Assembly (NCBI GenBank): GCA_022572865.1
Contig: JACZVB010000091.1
Location: 1-6,258, forward strand
Direction: 5' to 3'
Source of the DNA: Chloroflexota bacterium
GTDB lineage: Bacteria; Chloroflexota; Dehalococcoidia; Plut-88900
Length of the DNA stretch: 6,258 nucleotides
The position numbers were made by a program, and so were the translations under genes. The notes beneath the pieces were generated by a model. That model saw only the letters and a program-made list of their open reading frames with translations, was not told where the DNA came from and did not search any database. Positions 1 to 5,343 of this stretch are shown in pieces (position 1 is the first letter of the stretch; each line of letters opens with the position of its first letter).

Positions 1-189
1 GGCGCCGCGCGCGGCGGCTACGAGATTCGCAACGTCCGCAGCGGAGTAGGTGCCGTGTTCGTTGTCGACAATGACAAAGTCGAAGCCGCTCTTGGCCAGC
101 AAATACACGACGTTAGGATTGCGGACCTCGGAAATCATGGTTCCGACGACCAGGTCACCGGCTTGGAGTCTTTTTTTCAACTGGACCAA
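1..189 (-). CDS. HpcH/HpaI aldolase family protein, N-terminal part (runs off left edge)
   Basis: Only the first 63 codons are present; the gene continues beyond position 1. The translation has the family's opening pattern: an amphipathic start (VQLKKRLQAGDLVVGTMIS), then a strand-helix ending LLAKSGFDFVIVDNEHGTYS. The D-x-EHG motif corresponds to the 'D-x-EHG' of HpcH/HpaI metal-dependent class II aldolases and related citrate lyase-like TIM barrels, which cleave or form 2-keto-3-deoxy-hydroxy acids through a pyruvate enolate. I chose TTG at 187-189 because AAGGAG lies 7 bases upstream, an in-frame TGA sits at 202-204, and the first ATG (136-138) would remove part of the conserved N-terminus. 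It is downstream of and codirectional with a TctA fragment, a common pairing in carboxylate uptake loci. Family fairly sure; substrate unknown. Confidence 0.75.
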   Translation of the reverse strand, partial: MVQLKKRLQAGDLVVGTMISEVRNPNVVYLLAKSGFDFVIVDNEHGTYSAADVANLVAAARGA

Positions 190-300
190 ACGATTTCTCC
201 TTCACGGTTAGACGGCGGCGCTTGCGAAGGATGAATTAGAAACGTTTTGATTTATTAAAGCAAACGGAAAATTTTCGGCGTGTCCCACGCAGCCAAACAG
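190..300. other. Short intergenic gap between tctA remnant and aldolase
   Basis: An AT-richer stretch (about 230-275) lies between the two minus-strand genes. I see no clear promoter or hairpin with a T-run, and nothing coding apart from the aldolase ribosome binding site. Confidence 0.4.
197..202 (-). promoter_or_regulatory. Ribosome binding site of the aldolase gene
   Basis: AAGGAG on the minus strand, 7 bases before TTG at 187-189. With the in-frame TGA at 202-204 it decides the non-ATG start. Confidence 0.6.
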
Positions 301-441
301 CTAGTCCTTCTTTTTTGTCATGGCTCGATATTGCGCTATCACGGTAAGCAGCAGCAGGGCCAGCAGGATCAAGCCGATGGGCCGGGTGAGCATGGCAGAC
401 AGATCGGCAGAATAGGTCAGCAGGGCCCTTCTGAGCGAGGT
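301..441 (-). pseudogene. tctA: Tripartite tricarboxylate transporter permease TctA, C-terminal remnant
   Basis: The last ~46 residues of a TctA-type large membrane subunit are readable: SLRRALLTYSADLSAML, then TRPIGLILLALLLLTVIA as the final membrane helix, and a charged tail ending KKKD before TAG. The order 'LRRALL..D....(F/L)TRPI..LLAL' is typical of the TctA C-terminus. TctA is the ~500-residue, multi-helix channel subunit of solute-binding-protein-dependent TctABC carboxylate uptake systems. Over 90% of the protein is missing. The minus frame stays open up to 549, but upstream of ~441 it is antisense to FtsK-coding sequence, so the extra residues are not TctA. Either the gene was cut by recombination, or the contig is a misjoin. 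The call rests on a short segment. Confidence 0.6.
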
Positions 442-442
442 A

Positions 443-1006
443 TCGGCCAATTTCCCCACCAGGATAAGCTTTGCGGTCACGTCGATGATGGATTCACGGG
501 TAATACTGGATACCCCCGGGGCCGAAAAACTGCTTGGCCGAGGGGACATGCTATACCTGCCTTCAGATGCTTCGAAACCCAGGCGACTGCAAGGGGTGTA
601 CGTATCTGAGCAGGAGGTGGAGAGAATCGTCTACTTCTGGAGTCACCGGCGTGGCGGAGCACCGTCCCTGCCCACCATAGAGGAGCTCCAGTCCTCGCCC
701 CCGGACCGTGGATCGTCCAACGGACCGGTCGGGGCCTCGCTTTCTGAAAGGCCTTCACCCGTCGCCTCTTCCACCCTGAACGAGGTGCATAGCAATGAAG
801 ACCGGATGTTCGTCAAAGCTCGGGCCCTGAGCCTGAGCTACAAGAGCGTCTCTGCCTCTCTCCTGCAGAGGCGTTTGGGAATAGGATACCCAAAGGCGGC
901 CAAGCTCCTGGACCAACTGGAAGAGCAGGGAATAGTGGAGCCGGGCGAGCCGGGCAAGTCTCGCAAGGTGCTAAAGTCGAGAACGGACGAAGAGGACTTT
1001 GGCTAG
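443..1006 (+). CDS. ftsK: DNA translocase FtsK/SpoIIIE, C-terminal part (5' truncated)
   Basis: FtsK pumps DNA at the division septum during chromosome segregation; its gamma domain reads polar DNA sequences and activates Xer recombination at dif. Visible here is the end of the RecA-like motor: SANFPTRISFAVTS, then DSRVILDTPGAEKLLGRGDM and LPSDASKPRRLQGVYVSEQEVERIV. A Pro/Ser-rich linker follows (roughly codons 70-110 of this fragment), then the winged-helix gamma domain with SASLLQRRLGIGYPKAAKLLDQ and EEQGIVEP. Walker A and B and the N-terminal membrane helices are absent. Homology runs upstream of the first ATG (485) to about 443, then stops abruptly where TctA homology begins on the other strand; an in-frame TAG lies at 413-415. 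The full protein would be ~700-800 residues. If made from ATG 485 it would be a 173-residue motorless fragment. It overlaps the next gene by 8 bases. Confidence 0.85.
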   Translation, partial: SANFPTRISFAVTSMMDSRVILDTPGAEKLLGRGDMLYLPSDASKPRRLQGVYVSEQEVERIVYFWSHRRGGAPSLPTIEELQSSPPDRGSSNGPVGASLSERPSPVASSTLNEVHSNEDRMFVKARALSLSYKSVSASLLQRRLGIGYPKAAKLLDQLEEQGIVEPGEPGKSRKVLKSRTDEEDFG

Positions 1007-2849
1007 CAGACAGGGGGCCCGGCGGCTGGTCGACTTCCTGAGCTCCTTCATCGGGAGGAGTAGAGGGGGCAAAGGCGCCCCGGAGCCCGAGGCCAAGAAC
1101 TGCCTCTCGTGCGGCATCGATCTGGCAGATTCGGACTCGTATCAGAGATATCGGGTCTGCCACGACTGTGGCTTTCACTTCAACATTTCGGCAAGGGAGC
1201 GGATTCAGCTCCTGGCCGACGATGGCACCTTTAAGGAGCTGAACCGGTCCCTCATCTCCCTGAACCCTCTCTCATTCTCAGGCGGAGTCTCCTACAAGAA
1301 GAAGCTGTTCGAGGCCCAGCGGATGACCGGGTTGACGGAGGCGGCGGTAACCGGCTTGTGTGAGATAAAGGGTTGTCCCACCGTCATCGTGGTCCTGGAT
1401 TTCGGGTTCTTGGGCGGCAGCATGGGATGCGTCGTAGGCGAGAAAGTGACCCTGGCCTTCGAAACGGCGGTCAAGAAGAAGCTGCCCATTGTGACCGTTG
1501 TCACCAGCGGTGGGACCAGAATCCAGGAAGGGGTCCTCTCCCTGATGCAGATGGCGAAGACGGTGGCAGCCGCCAAGCGCCTTCAGAAGCCCGGGATTCC
1601 TTTCATATCCGTCCTGGCCAACCCCACCACCGGCCAGGTATACGCCAGCTTCGCCAACATGGCCGATGTTATCCTGGCGGAGCCCGACGCCCTGGTGGGG
1701 TTCGCTCCCCTGAGAATGGTTGAGGAGAGCACCGTGGCCCCATTGCCTATGGGGGCGCACACCTCCGGCTCCCACCTCAAGCACGGCATGATCGACCACG
1801 TGGTCGCCAGGGACCGGCTGCCGGATATGCTGTCCCTATTGCTGGATATGCTCTCCTCCCAGTACAAGGTGGCTATCCGCGGCAAGAGCAAACAGTACAC
1901 CTACAGCCAGGAGGGAAGGGAAACGGCGTGGGAACGGGTCAGGCTGGCCCGACACCAGGACCGGCCCACCTCTCTGGACTACATAGGCCGTGTCATTTCC
2001 AGCTTTATCGAGCTTCATGGCGATCGGGCATATGGAGACGACGGCGCAGTGGTAGTGGGCCTGGGTTATCTGGGCGGGCAGGCCGTGGTGGTGATAGGAC
2101 AGGAGAAAGGTCACGGCGAGGACGCAGGCCGAAGAAATCGGGGCCGTACCAGCCCCGAGGGTTTCCGAAAGGCCCAGCGGGCCATGAGGATGGCCGCCCA
2201 GTTTAAGCTGCCCCTGGTCACCTTCATCGACACCCCAGGGCCCCTACCCTCACTGGAGTCCGAGGAACGGGGTCTGGGCAACGCCATCGCCGGCACCTTG
2301 GCCCTCCTTTCCGATCTGCCTACACCTGTCATATCCGTCATCATAGGCGAGGGGGGAAGTGAGGGGGCGCTGGCCTTCGGCGTGGCCGATACGATTCTCA
2401 TGCTGGAGAACGCTATCTATTCTCCAATTTCACCAGAGGGGGCGGCCACCCTCCTGTACGGAGACCCCAGCAAGGCCGAGGAGGTGACCCCGGCCCTGAA
2501 GCTTACCGCTCGGGACTGCAAAAAGCTGGGCATCATCGATGTGGTGGTGCCGGAGCCCGAGGGCGGAGCGCATCTCCACCCCGATGAGGCGGCACACCAG
2601 CTCCAGAGGCTTCTGGTCAGGGAACTCCTGCGGGTCCAGGGCGTCTCTATCAAGAAGCTGGTCAAGGAGCGATATAAGAAGTATCGCAGGATGGGGGAAT
2701 ACAGCTCTCACTATCGGGCAGCCATAATGAAGGAGGTGAACTACCTCCAGGGCCAGGTAACCAGGGGTGTCAGAAGGATCAAGGAGCGTTTGCCGGGCCG
2801 GAGTGGAAGCCCCGAGCCCCGCCAGGAAGACATTCCGACTTCATCCTAA
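999..2849 (+). CDS. accDA: Acetyl-CoA carboxylase carboxyltransferase, fused beta-alpha subunits (AccDA)
   Basis: Carboxyltransferase moves the carboxyl from carboxybiotin on BCCP to acetyl-CoA, giving malonyl-CoA for fatty-acid synthesis. The 616-residue protein joins both bacterial subunits. The AccD half (~30-290) starts with a CX2C-X15-CX2C zinc finger (C35, C38, C54, C57), then FLGGSMGCVVGEK (137-149), SGGTRIQEG (170-178) and SLMQMAKT. The AccA half (~308-568) has AWERVRLARHQDRPTSLDYI, FIELHGDRAYGDD, FIDTPG (409-414), GEGGSEGA (450-457) and SPEGAATLLYGDPSKA. A basic ~48-residue tail follows. Deviations from common motifs: GGT for GGA, GFAPLR for GFAGPR, DTPGPLPS for DTPGAYPG, and GGSEG for GGSGG. 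The TTG start at 999 is the only NTG before the zinc finger apart from CTGs; AGAGGA is very close to it, and coupling to ftsK translation is likely. No biotin carboxylase or BCCP gene is in the window. Another acyl-CoA substrate is possible. Confidence 0.9.
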   Translation: MASRQGARRLVDFLSSFIGRSRGGKGAPEPEAKNCLSCGIDLADSDSYQRYRVCHDCGFHFNISARERIQLLADDGTFKELNRSLISLNPLSFSGGVSYKKKLFEAQRMTGLTEAAVTGLCEIKGCPTVIVVLDFGFLGGSMGCVVGEKVTLAFETAVKKKLPIVTVVTSGGTRIQEGVLSLMQMAKTVAAAKRLQKPGIPFISVLANPTTGQVYASFANMADVILAEPDALVGFAPLRMVEESTVAPLPMGAHTSGSHLKHGMIDHVVARDRLPDMLSLLLDMLSSQYKVAIRGKSKQYTYSQEGRETAWERVRLARHQDRPTSLDYIGRVISSFIELHGDRAYGDDGAVVVGLGYLGGQAVVVIGQEKGHGEDAGRRNRGRTSPEGFRKAQRAMRMAAQFKLPLVTFIDTPGPLPSLESEERGLGNAIAGTLALLSDLPTPVISVIIGEGGSEGALAFGVADTILMLENAIYSPISPEGAATLLYGDPSKAEEVTPALKLTARDCKKLGIIDVVVPEPEGGAHLHPDEAAHQLQRLLVRELLRVQGVSIKKLVKERYKKYRRMGEYSSHYRAAIMKEVNYLQGQVTRGVRRIKERLPGRSGSPEPRQEDIPTSS

Positions 2850-2890
2850 AGATACTCGTTTCTCCCCCCTCCACCTGTCTCGGCCGCCGC

Positions 2891-2919
2891 TCCCGCCGGA
2901 GGAAATCGCGCTGGCGGGA
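2891..2919 (+). terminator. GC-rich hairpin after accDA, possible terminator
   Basis: TCCCGCC at 2891-2897 pairs exactly with GGCGGGA at 2913-2919, and the stem extends inward by a G-T and a G-C pair, leaving an 11-base loop. No T-run follows, so it is not a standard intrinsic terminator. It could be a weak or factor-assisted stop, or only an RNA 3'-end stabiliser. Confidence 0.3.
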
Positions 2920-2961
2920 CCTTGAGACCCGGAGCATATGCGGAACCGTTCAATAGCGCTT

Positions 2962-2967
2962 TATATT
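2962..2967 (+). promoter_or_regulatory. Possible -10 box upstream of the dehydrogenase gene
   Basis: TATATT lies 27 bases before the ATG in an otherwise GC-rich setting. No good -35 box is found 16-18 bases upstream (about 2938-2945), so this is a weak call. Confidence 0.25.
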
Positions 2968-2980
2968 ACCAATCTCACAT

Positions 2981-2988
2981 AGAGGAGA
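2981..2988 (+). promoter_or_regulatory. Strong ribosome binding site of the dehydrogenase gene
   Basis: AGAGGAGA with a 6-base spacer to ATG at 2995. It supports that start and independent translation initiation. Confidence 0.6.
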
Positions 2989-2994
2989 CAGTCG

Positions 2995-3822
2995 ATGGCT
3001 CTCCCAGAGTTCAATCTGGACGGTAGGGTCGCAATAGTTACGGGGGCCAGTCGAGGCATCGGTAAGGCCATCGCGCTGACCCTGGCTGAGGCCGGCGCGG
3101 ATATAGTCGCCGCGGCCAGGACCGCCGAGGATATCGAGCAGACGGCCTCGGAGGTCCGAGACCTGGGCAGGCGGGCCCTGGCGGTCCCTACCAACGTCCA
3201 GAAGGATAAAGATGTCCAGGCCATGGTACAGAGGACGATGGAGGAGTTCCAGAAGATAGATATCTTGGTGAACAACGCAGGAGTCGCAATAGTGAAGCCC
3301 CTGGTCCCCATACCGGGATTCGCGCCCAACGCCCCCTGGCTGGGGCCCGATTTCTTCGTGCCTACCAGTGATGAGGAGTGGCGCTACGTGCTGGACTCCA
3401 ATCTGACCAGCGCTTTCCTGTGTACCCGGGCCGTGGCGCCCCACATGCTTAACCAGAAGTGGGGTCGTATCATCAACATCGCGTCTGTGGAAGGTCTGAG
3501 GGGGGTACAGTTCCATAGCCTCTACTCCACGTCCAAGGCGGCCATTATCGGCCTCACCCGGAGCCTGGCGCTGGAGTGGGCCCGAAGCAACATCACCGTA
3601 AACGCCATAGCGCCGGGCGCATTTCACACCGATATGATGGCGCCCGAGTTCGAGAACGAGGTGTTGAGGGAACGTCTGCTGAAGAGTATACCGATGAGGC
3701 GGGGTGGCGATCTGAGGGAGTTGGGGCTCCTGGCCGTTTACCTGGCCTCCGACGCCTCGGCCTACGTCACAGGCCAGACCATCGTCATAGATGGCGGGGT
3801 AACTACTTCGATGGGCCGCTAG
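2995..3822 (+). CDS. Short-chain dehydrogenase/reductase, FabG-like
   Basis: A classical SDR of 275 residues. The Rossmann signature TGASRGIG is at 16-23, NNAG at 93-96, and the catalytic set is N136, S164 (INIASVEG), Y177 and K181 (YSTSK). The S-to-Y distance of 13 matches E. coli FabG. The C-terminus has the usual YVTGQTIVIDGG. R20 and R42 suggest, but do not prove, NADPH preference. It is ~30 residues longer than FabG, mostly through a Pro/Phe/Trp-containing insertion at about 100-123, between strand 4 and the helix carrying N136, where substrate access is often shaped. Following a carboxyltransferase gene makes 3-ketoacyl-ACP or -CoA reduction plausible, but SDR substrates cannot be read from sequence; a sugar or secondary-alcohol dehydrogenase is possible. 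Its 3' end overlaps the convergent ATPase gene by 20 bases. Confidence 0.9.
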   Translation: MALPEFNLDGRVAIVTGASRGIGKAIALTLAEAGADIVAAARTAEDIEQTASEVRDLGRRALAVPTNVQKDKDVQAMVQRTMEEFQKIDILVNNAGVAIVKPLVPIPGFAPNAPWLGPDFFVPTSDEEWRYVLDSNLTSAFLCTRAVAPHMLNQKWGRIINIASVEGLRGVQFHSLYSTSKAAIIGLTRSLALEWARSNITVNAIAPGAFHTDMMAPEFENEVLRERLLKSIPMRRGGDLRELGLLAVYLASDASAYVTGQTIVIDGGVTTSMGR

Positions 3823-4663
3823 ATTCTGTCCCGGAGTTGTTCAGGCCCATTAGCGCTTCAGCCAGCAGCGCCTCGAAATCCTTCCGAATCGACTCGTCTC
3901 GGAGGATCACCGGCGCCGACATGTCCCCGTAGGCCTTGTTCAGCTCCAGCCTGCCCAGGAACTTGATTTTCATCCGCTCACTTATGGTCTCTCCGGCTCC
4001 GTGCCCGAATATCTCCCCCGACATGTTCTCCACCACTCCCAGGATGTTGACGTTCATCTTGCGGATCATGTTTATGGACCGGACCGCGTCTATATACGAC
4101 AGGTCCTGAGGAGTGGTAATCACTATGAAGCCGTCCAGCTTGAGCACCTGCATGATAGTCAGGGGGGCATCGGAGGTGCCGGGTGGCAGGTCTACTACCA
4201 GGTAGTCCAGCTCTCCCCACTCGGTCAGTTCCAGGAACTGATTGATCGCGTTGTGGATCATGGGGCCCCGCCAGATTATCGCCTCCAGCTCGTCCTTCTG
4301 GAAGAAACCCATGGACATGACCTTGACGCCGTACCTCTCCGCGGGCACCAGTTGTCCGTTCTCCCCCGACGTAGGGCCCGAGTGCATGTGAAGCATCCGG
4401 ATCACGTTGGGGCAGTCAATATCCGCATCCAGAAGCCCTACCTTGTGCCCCTGCTGGGCCAGCAGCACCGCCAGGTTCACCGCTATGGTGGTCTTGCCCA
4501 CGCCCCCCTTGCCGCTATAGACCGCTATCTTGTTCTTGATCTTATCCAGGTTCTGGCTGACCTTGCGCCTCTGGTCCCAGTTGCGCTTCATCGCCTCGAT
4601 GCGCGCCTTGTCCTGGTCCGTCATCTTCTTCTTGCCAACGATGGCTTGTAGCGGCTCTGGCAT
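3803..4663 (-). CDS. mrp: Mrp/NBP35-type P-loop ATPase, iron-sulfur cluster carrier family, lacking CxxC
   Basis: A 286-residue MinD/ParA-like ATPase. The deviant Walker A GKGGVGKTT is at 51-59, the switch region DADIDCPNVIRML at 79-91, and VVDLPPGTSDAPLT at 156-169 is the hallmark of the Mrp/NBP35 branch. ITTPQDLS and VVENMSG follow in family order. Mrp proteins act as dimers that carry and transfer Fe-S clusters. The usual CPxCG loop after VENMS is missing: the sequence goes straight to GEIFGHGAGE. C84 is the only cysteine I see, so bridging-cluster binding in the standard way is unlikely. The N-terminal MIP18 domain found in many bacterial Mrp proteins is replaced by a ~45-residue charged segment; a separate MIP18 gene lies upstream on the same strand. 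AGAGGAAG with an 8-base spacer and an upstream in-frame TAA support ATG at 4663. Family sure, cluster role uncertain. Confidence 0.88.
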   Translation of the reverse strand: MPEPLQAIVGKKKMTDQDKARIEAMKRNWDQRRKVSQNLDKIKNKIAVYSGKGGVGKTTIAVNLAVLLAQQGHKVGLLDADIDCPNVIRMLHMHSGPTSGENGQLVPAERYGVKVMSMGFFQKDELEAIIWRGPMIHNAINQFLELTEWGELDYLVVDLPPGTSDAPLTIMQVLKLDGFIVITTPQDLSYIDAVRSINMIRKMNVNILGVVENMSGEIFGHGAGETISERMKIKFLGRLELNKAYGDMSAPVILRDESIRKDFEALLAEALMGLNNSGTESSGPSK

Positions 4664-4671
4664 GTTCAGGT

Positions 4672-4679
4672 CTTCCTCT
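4672..4679 (-). promoter_or_regulatory. Ribosome binding site of the Mrp-type gene
   Basis: AGAGGAAG on the minus strand, 8 bases before ATG 4663-4661. It favours this start over the internal methionine at residue 14, which has no comparable site. Confidence 0.5.
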
Positions 4680-4803
4680 ATCTCGAAATCGGCGGGGGCG
4701 TTTTCACTGCGTCTTTAACTGCTATTAACCACAAAAGCCGCGCCTAGACGCGCATACCGCACATGGCGCAAAACACTTAACATAACTGATTTTACCCCCT
4801 CAA

Positions 4804-4847
4804 CCTGCCCGCCCTGAGCAGGGCGAAGGGAGCTTGCCGAAGCAGGT
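4804..4847. repeat. Degenerate intergenic repeat with nested hairpins
   Basis: Read on the minus strand, two adjacent units resemble CTTCGACAAGCTCAGG: one at 4830-4842 (CTTCGGCAAGCTC) and one at 4813-4829 (CCTTCGCCCTGCTCAGG). The second contains a perfect hairpin, CGCCCT (4810-4815), GAGC loop, AGGGCG (4820-4825). An outer ACCTGC (4803-4808) / GCAGGT (4842-4847) pair encloses the whole. It lies between the MIP18 stop and the Mrp start, and is related to the elements at 5312-5422. Confidence 0.5.
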
Positions 4848-4853
4848 ACTGAC

Positions 4854-4870
4854 CCTTCCATAACGGAAGG
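4854..4870 (-). other. Small hairpin downstream of the MIP18 gene
   Basis: CCTTCC (4854-4859), a 5-base loop and GGAAGG (4865-4870) form a perfect 6-bp stem 33 bases past the MIP18 stop. No T-run follows in transcript orientation, so terminator function is doubtful. Confidence 0.3.
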
Positions 4871-4902
4871 ACGAAACGGTAGATCGGGTCTAAGCCAGGC
4901 GC

Positions 4903-5211
4903 TTACTCCCAGCCCAGGGCCCTCTTCCCCTCTTCGGTGATCATTTCGGGGGTCCAGGCCGGTTCCCACACGATATCGACACTGGCCTTTTTCACCCCGG
5001 GGATCGCTTCGATAGCTTCGGTGCAGGTACCACCGATGGTACCAGACATGGGGCAACCCTGGGCGGTGAGGGACATGGTCACGTGTACGTCCCCTTCATC
5101 GACCTTAACCTCGTATATCAGGCCCAGGTCCACGATGCTGATCATGGGAATCTCCGGGTCATAGATATCTTTCAGGGCTGTGTAGACTTCGGTCTCGGTT
5201 ACGGTAGCCAT
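4903..5211 (-). CDS. MIP18/DUF59 family protein, likely Fe-S cluster assembly factor
   Basis: A 102-residue single-domain protein. Family marks are the N-terminal helix followed by DPEIPM (18-23) and IVDLGLIYEV (26-35), a strand pattern with VHVTMSLTAQGCPM carrying the conserved Cys53, a helix after GGTCTEAI (60-67), and VWEPAWTPEMI near the end. Members include SufT-like proteins, PaaD-like proteins and the N-terminal domain of bacterial Mrp; they assist maturation of iron-sulfur proteins, with the central cysteine thought important. Length is normal for a stand-alone member. Start ATG 5211 has a near-perfect AAGGAGG site 4 bases away and a strong promoter. The Mrp-type ATPase is the next gene downstream on the same strand, a pairing that implies joint work in cluster transfer. 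PaaD itself is less likely because no phenylacetate genes are near. Confidence 0.88.
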   Translation of the reverse strand: MATVTETEVYTALKDIYDPEIPMISIVDLGLIYEVKVDEGDVHVTMSLTAQGCPMSGTIGGTCTEAIEAIPGVKKASVDIVWEPAWTPEMITEEGKRALGWE

Positions 5212-5215
5212 ATCT

Positions 5216-5222
5216 CCTCCTT
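5216..5222 (-). promoter_or_regulatory. Ribosome binding site of the MIP18 gene
   Basis: AAGGAGG, fully complementary to the anti-Shine-Dalgarno core, with a short spacer (4 bases; GGAGGAG shifted by 2 is also possible) before ATG 5211-5209. Confidence 0.65.
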
Positions 5223-5242
5223 ACAGATGAAAATCCTACTAG

Positions 5243-5270
5243 ATTATAACTCAATTGGGTACGTGGTCAA
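5243..5270 (-). promoter_or_regulatory. Near-consensus sigma-70 type promoter of the MIP18 gene
   Basis: On the minus strand TTGACC (5270-5265) is the -35 box and a perfect TATAAT (5248-5243) the -10 box, with a 16-base spacer. The predicted start near 5236 gives a leader of about 25 bases before ATG 5211, which includes the ribosome binding site. Transcription may continue into the Mrp-type gene. Confidence 0.7.
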
Positions 5271-5311
5271 AGTAATTGTACTGAGGGTGTTTAATATCAC
5301 TTTCGACCAGC

Positions 5312-5334
5312 CCTTCGATGTCACTCAGGGCAGG
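5312..5334. repeat. Degenerate copy of the CCTTCGAC..GCTCAGG repeat
   Basis: CCTTCGATGTCACTCAGGG resembles the core of the palindromic element just to its right, and contains a short GCCCT/AGGGC pair (5310-5314 and 5327-5331). Confidence 0.4.
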
Positions 5335-5343
5335 TCATGGAGC

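Larger units (their letters stand above)
2850..2994. other. Intergenic gap between accDA and the dehydrogenase gene
   Basis: 145 bases with a C-rich tract after the accDA stop, a GC-rich hairpin at 2891-2919 and an AT-richer segment at 2960-2980 leading to the next ribosome binding site. It suggests that the dehydrogenase can be transcribed separately from accDA. Confidence 0.4.
4664..4902. other. Intergenic gap between MIP18 and Mrp-type genes
   Basis: 239 bases with no credible coding frame. It holds the hairpin at 4854-4870, the repeat at 4803-4847, an AT-richer stretch around 4770-4795 that might carry a weak minus-strand promoter, and the Mrp ribosome binding site. I found no convincing -35/-10 pair. 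Confidence 0.5.

Noticed and set aside
442..549. Minus-strand open frame continuing the tctA remnant upstream to an ATG at 549
   Set aside because: This stretch is antisense to conserved FtsK-coding sequence, and its translation has no TctA character, so the apparent 82-residue protein is a junction artefact.
280..609. Plus-strand open frame of 109 codons across the junction
   Set aside because: It runs opposite the tctA remnant and out of frame with ftsK; it is Gln/Gly-rich low-quality sequence with no family pattern.
2922..2967. TTGAGA (2922-2927) with TATATT (2962-2967) as a promoter pair
   Set aside because: The spacing of 34 bases is far too long for a sigma-70 promoter; only the -10-like box is kept as a weak call.
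2950..3627. Minus-strand open frame of 225 codons opposite the dehydrogenase
   Set aside because: The plus-strand frame has every SDR motif; the antisense frame shows no recognisable domain and arises from GC-rich codon structure.
4001..4651. Plus-strand open frame of 216 codons opposite the Mrp-type ATPase
   Set aside because: It is His/Leu/Val-rich mirror sequence of a well-supported P-loop gene, without its own domain or a good ribosome binding site.
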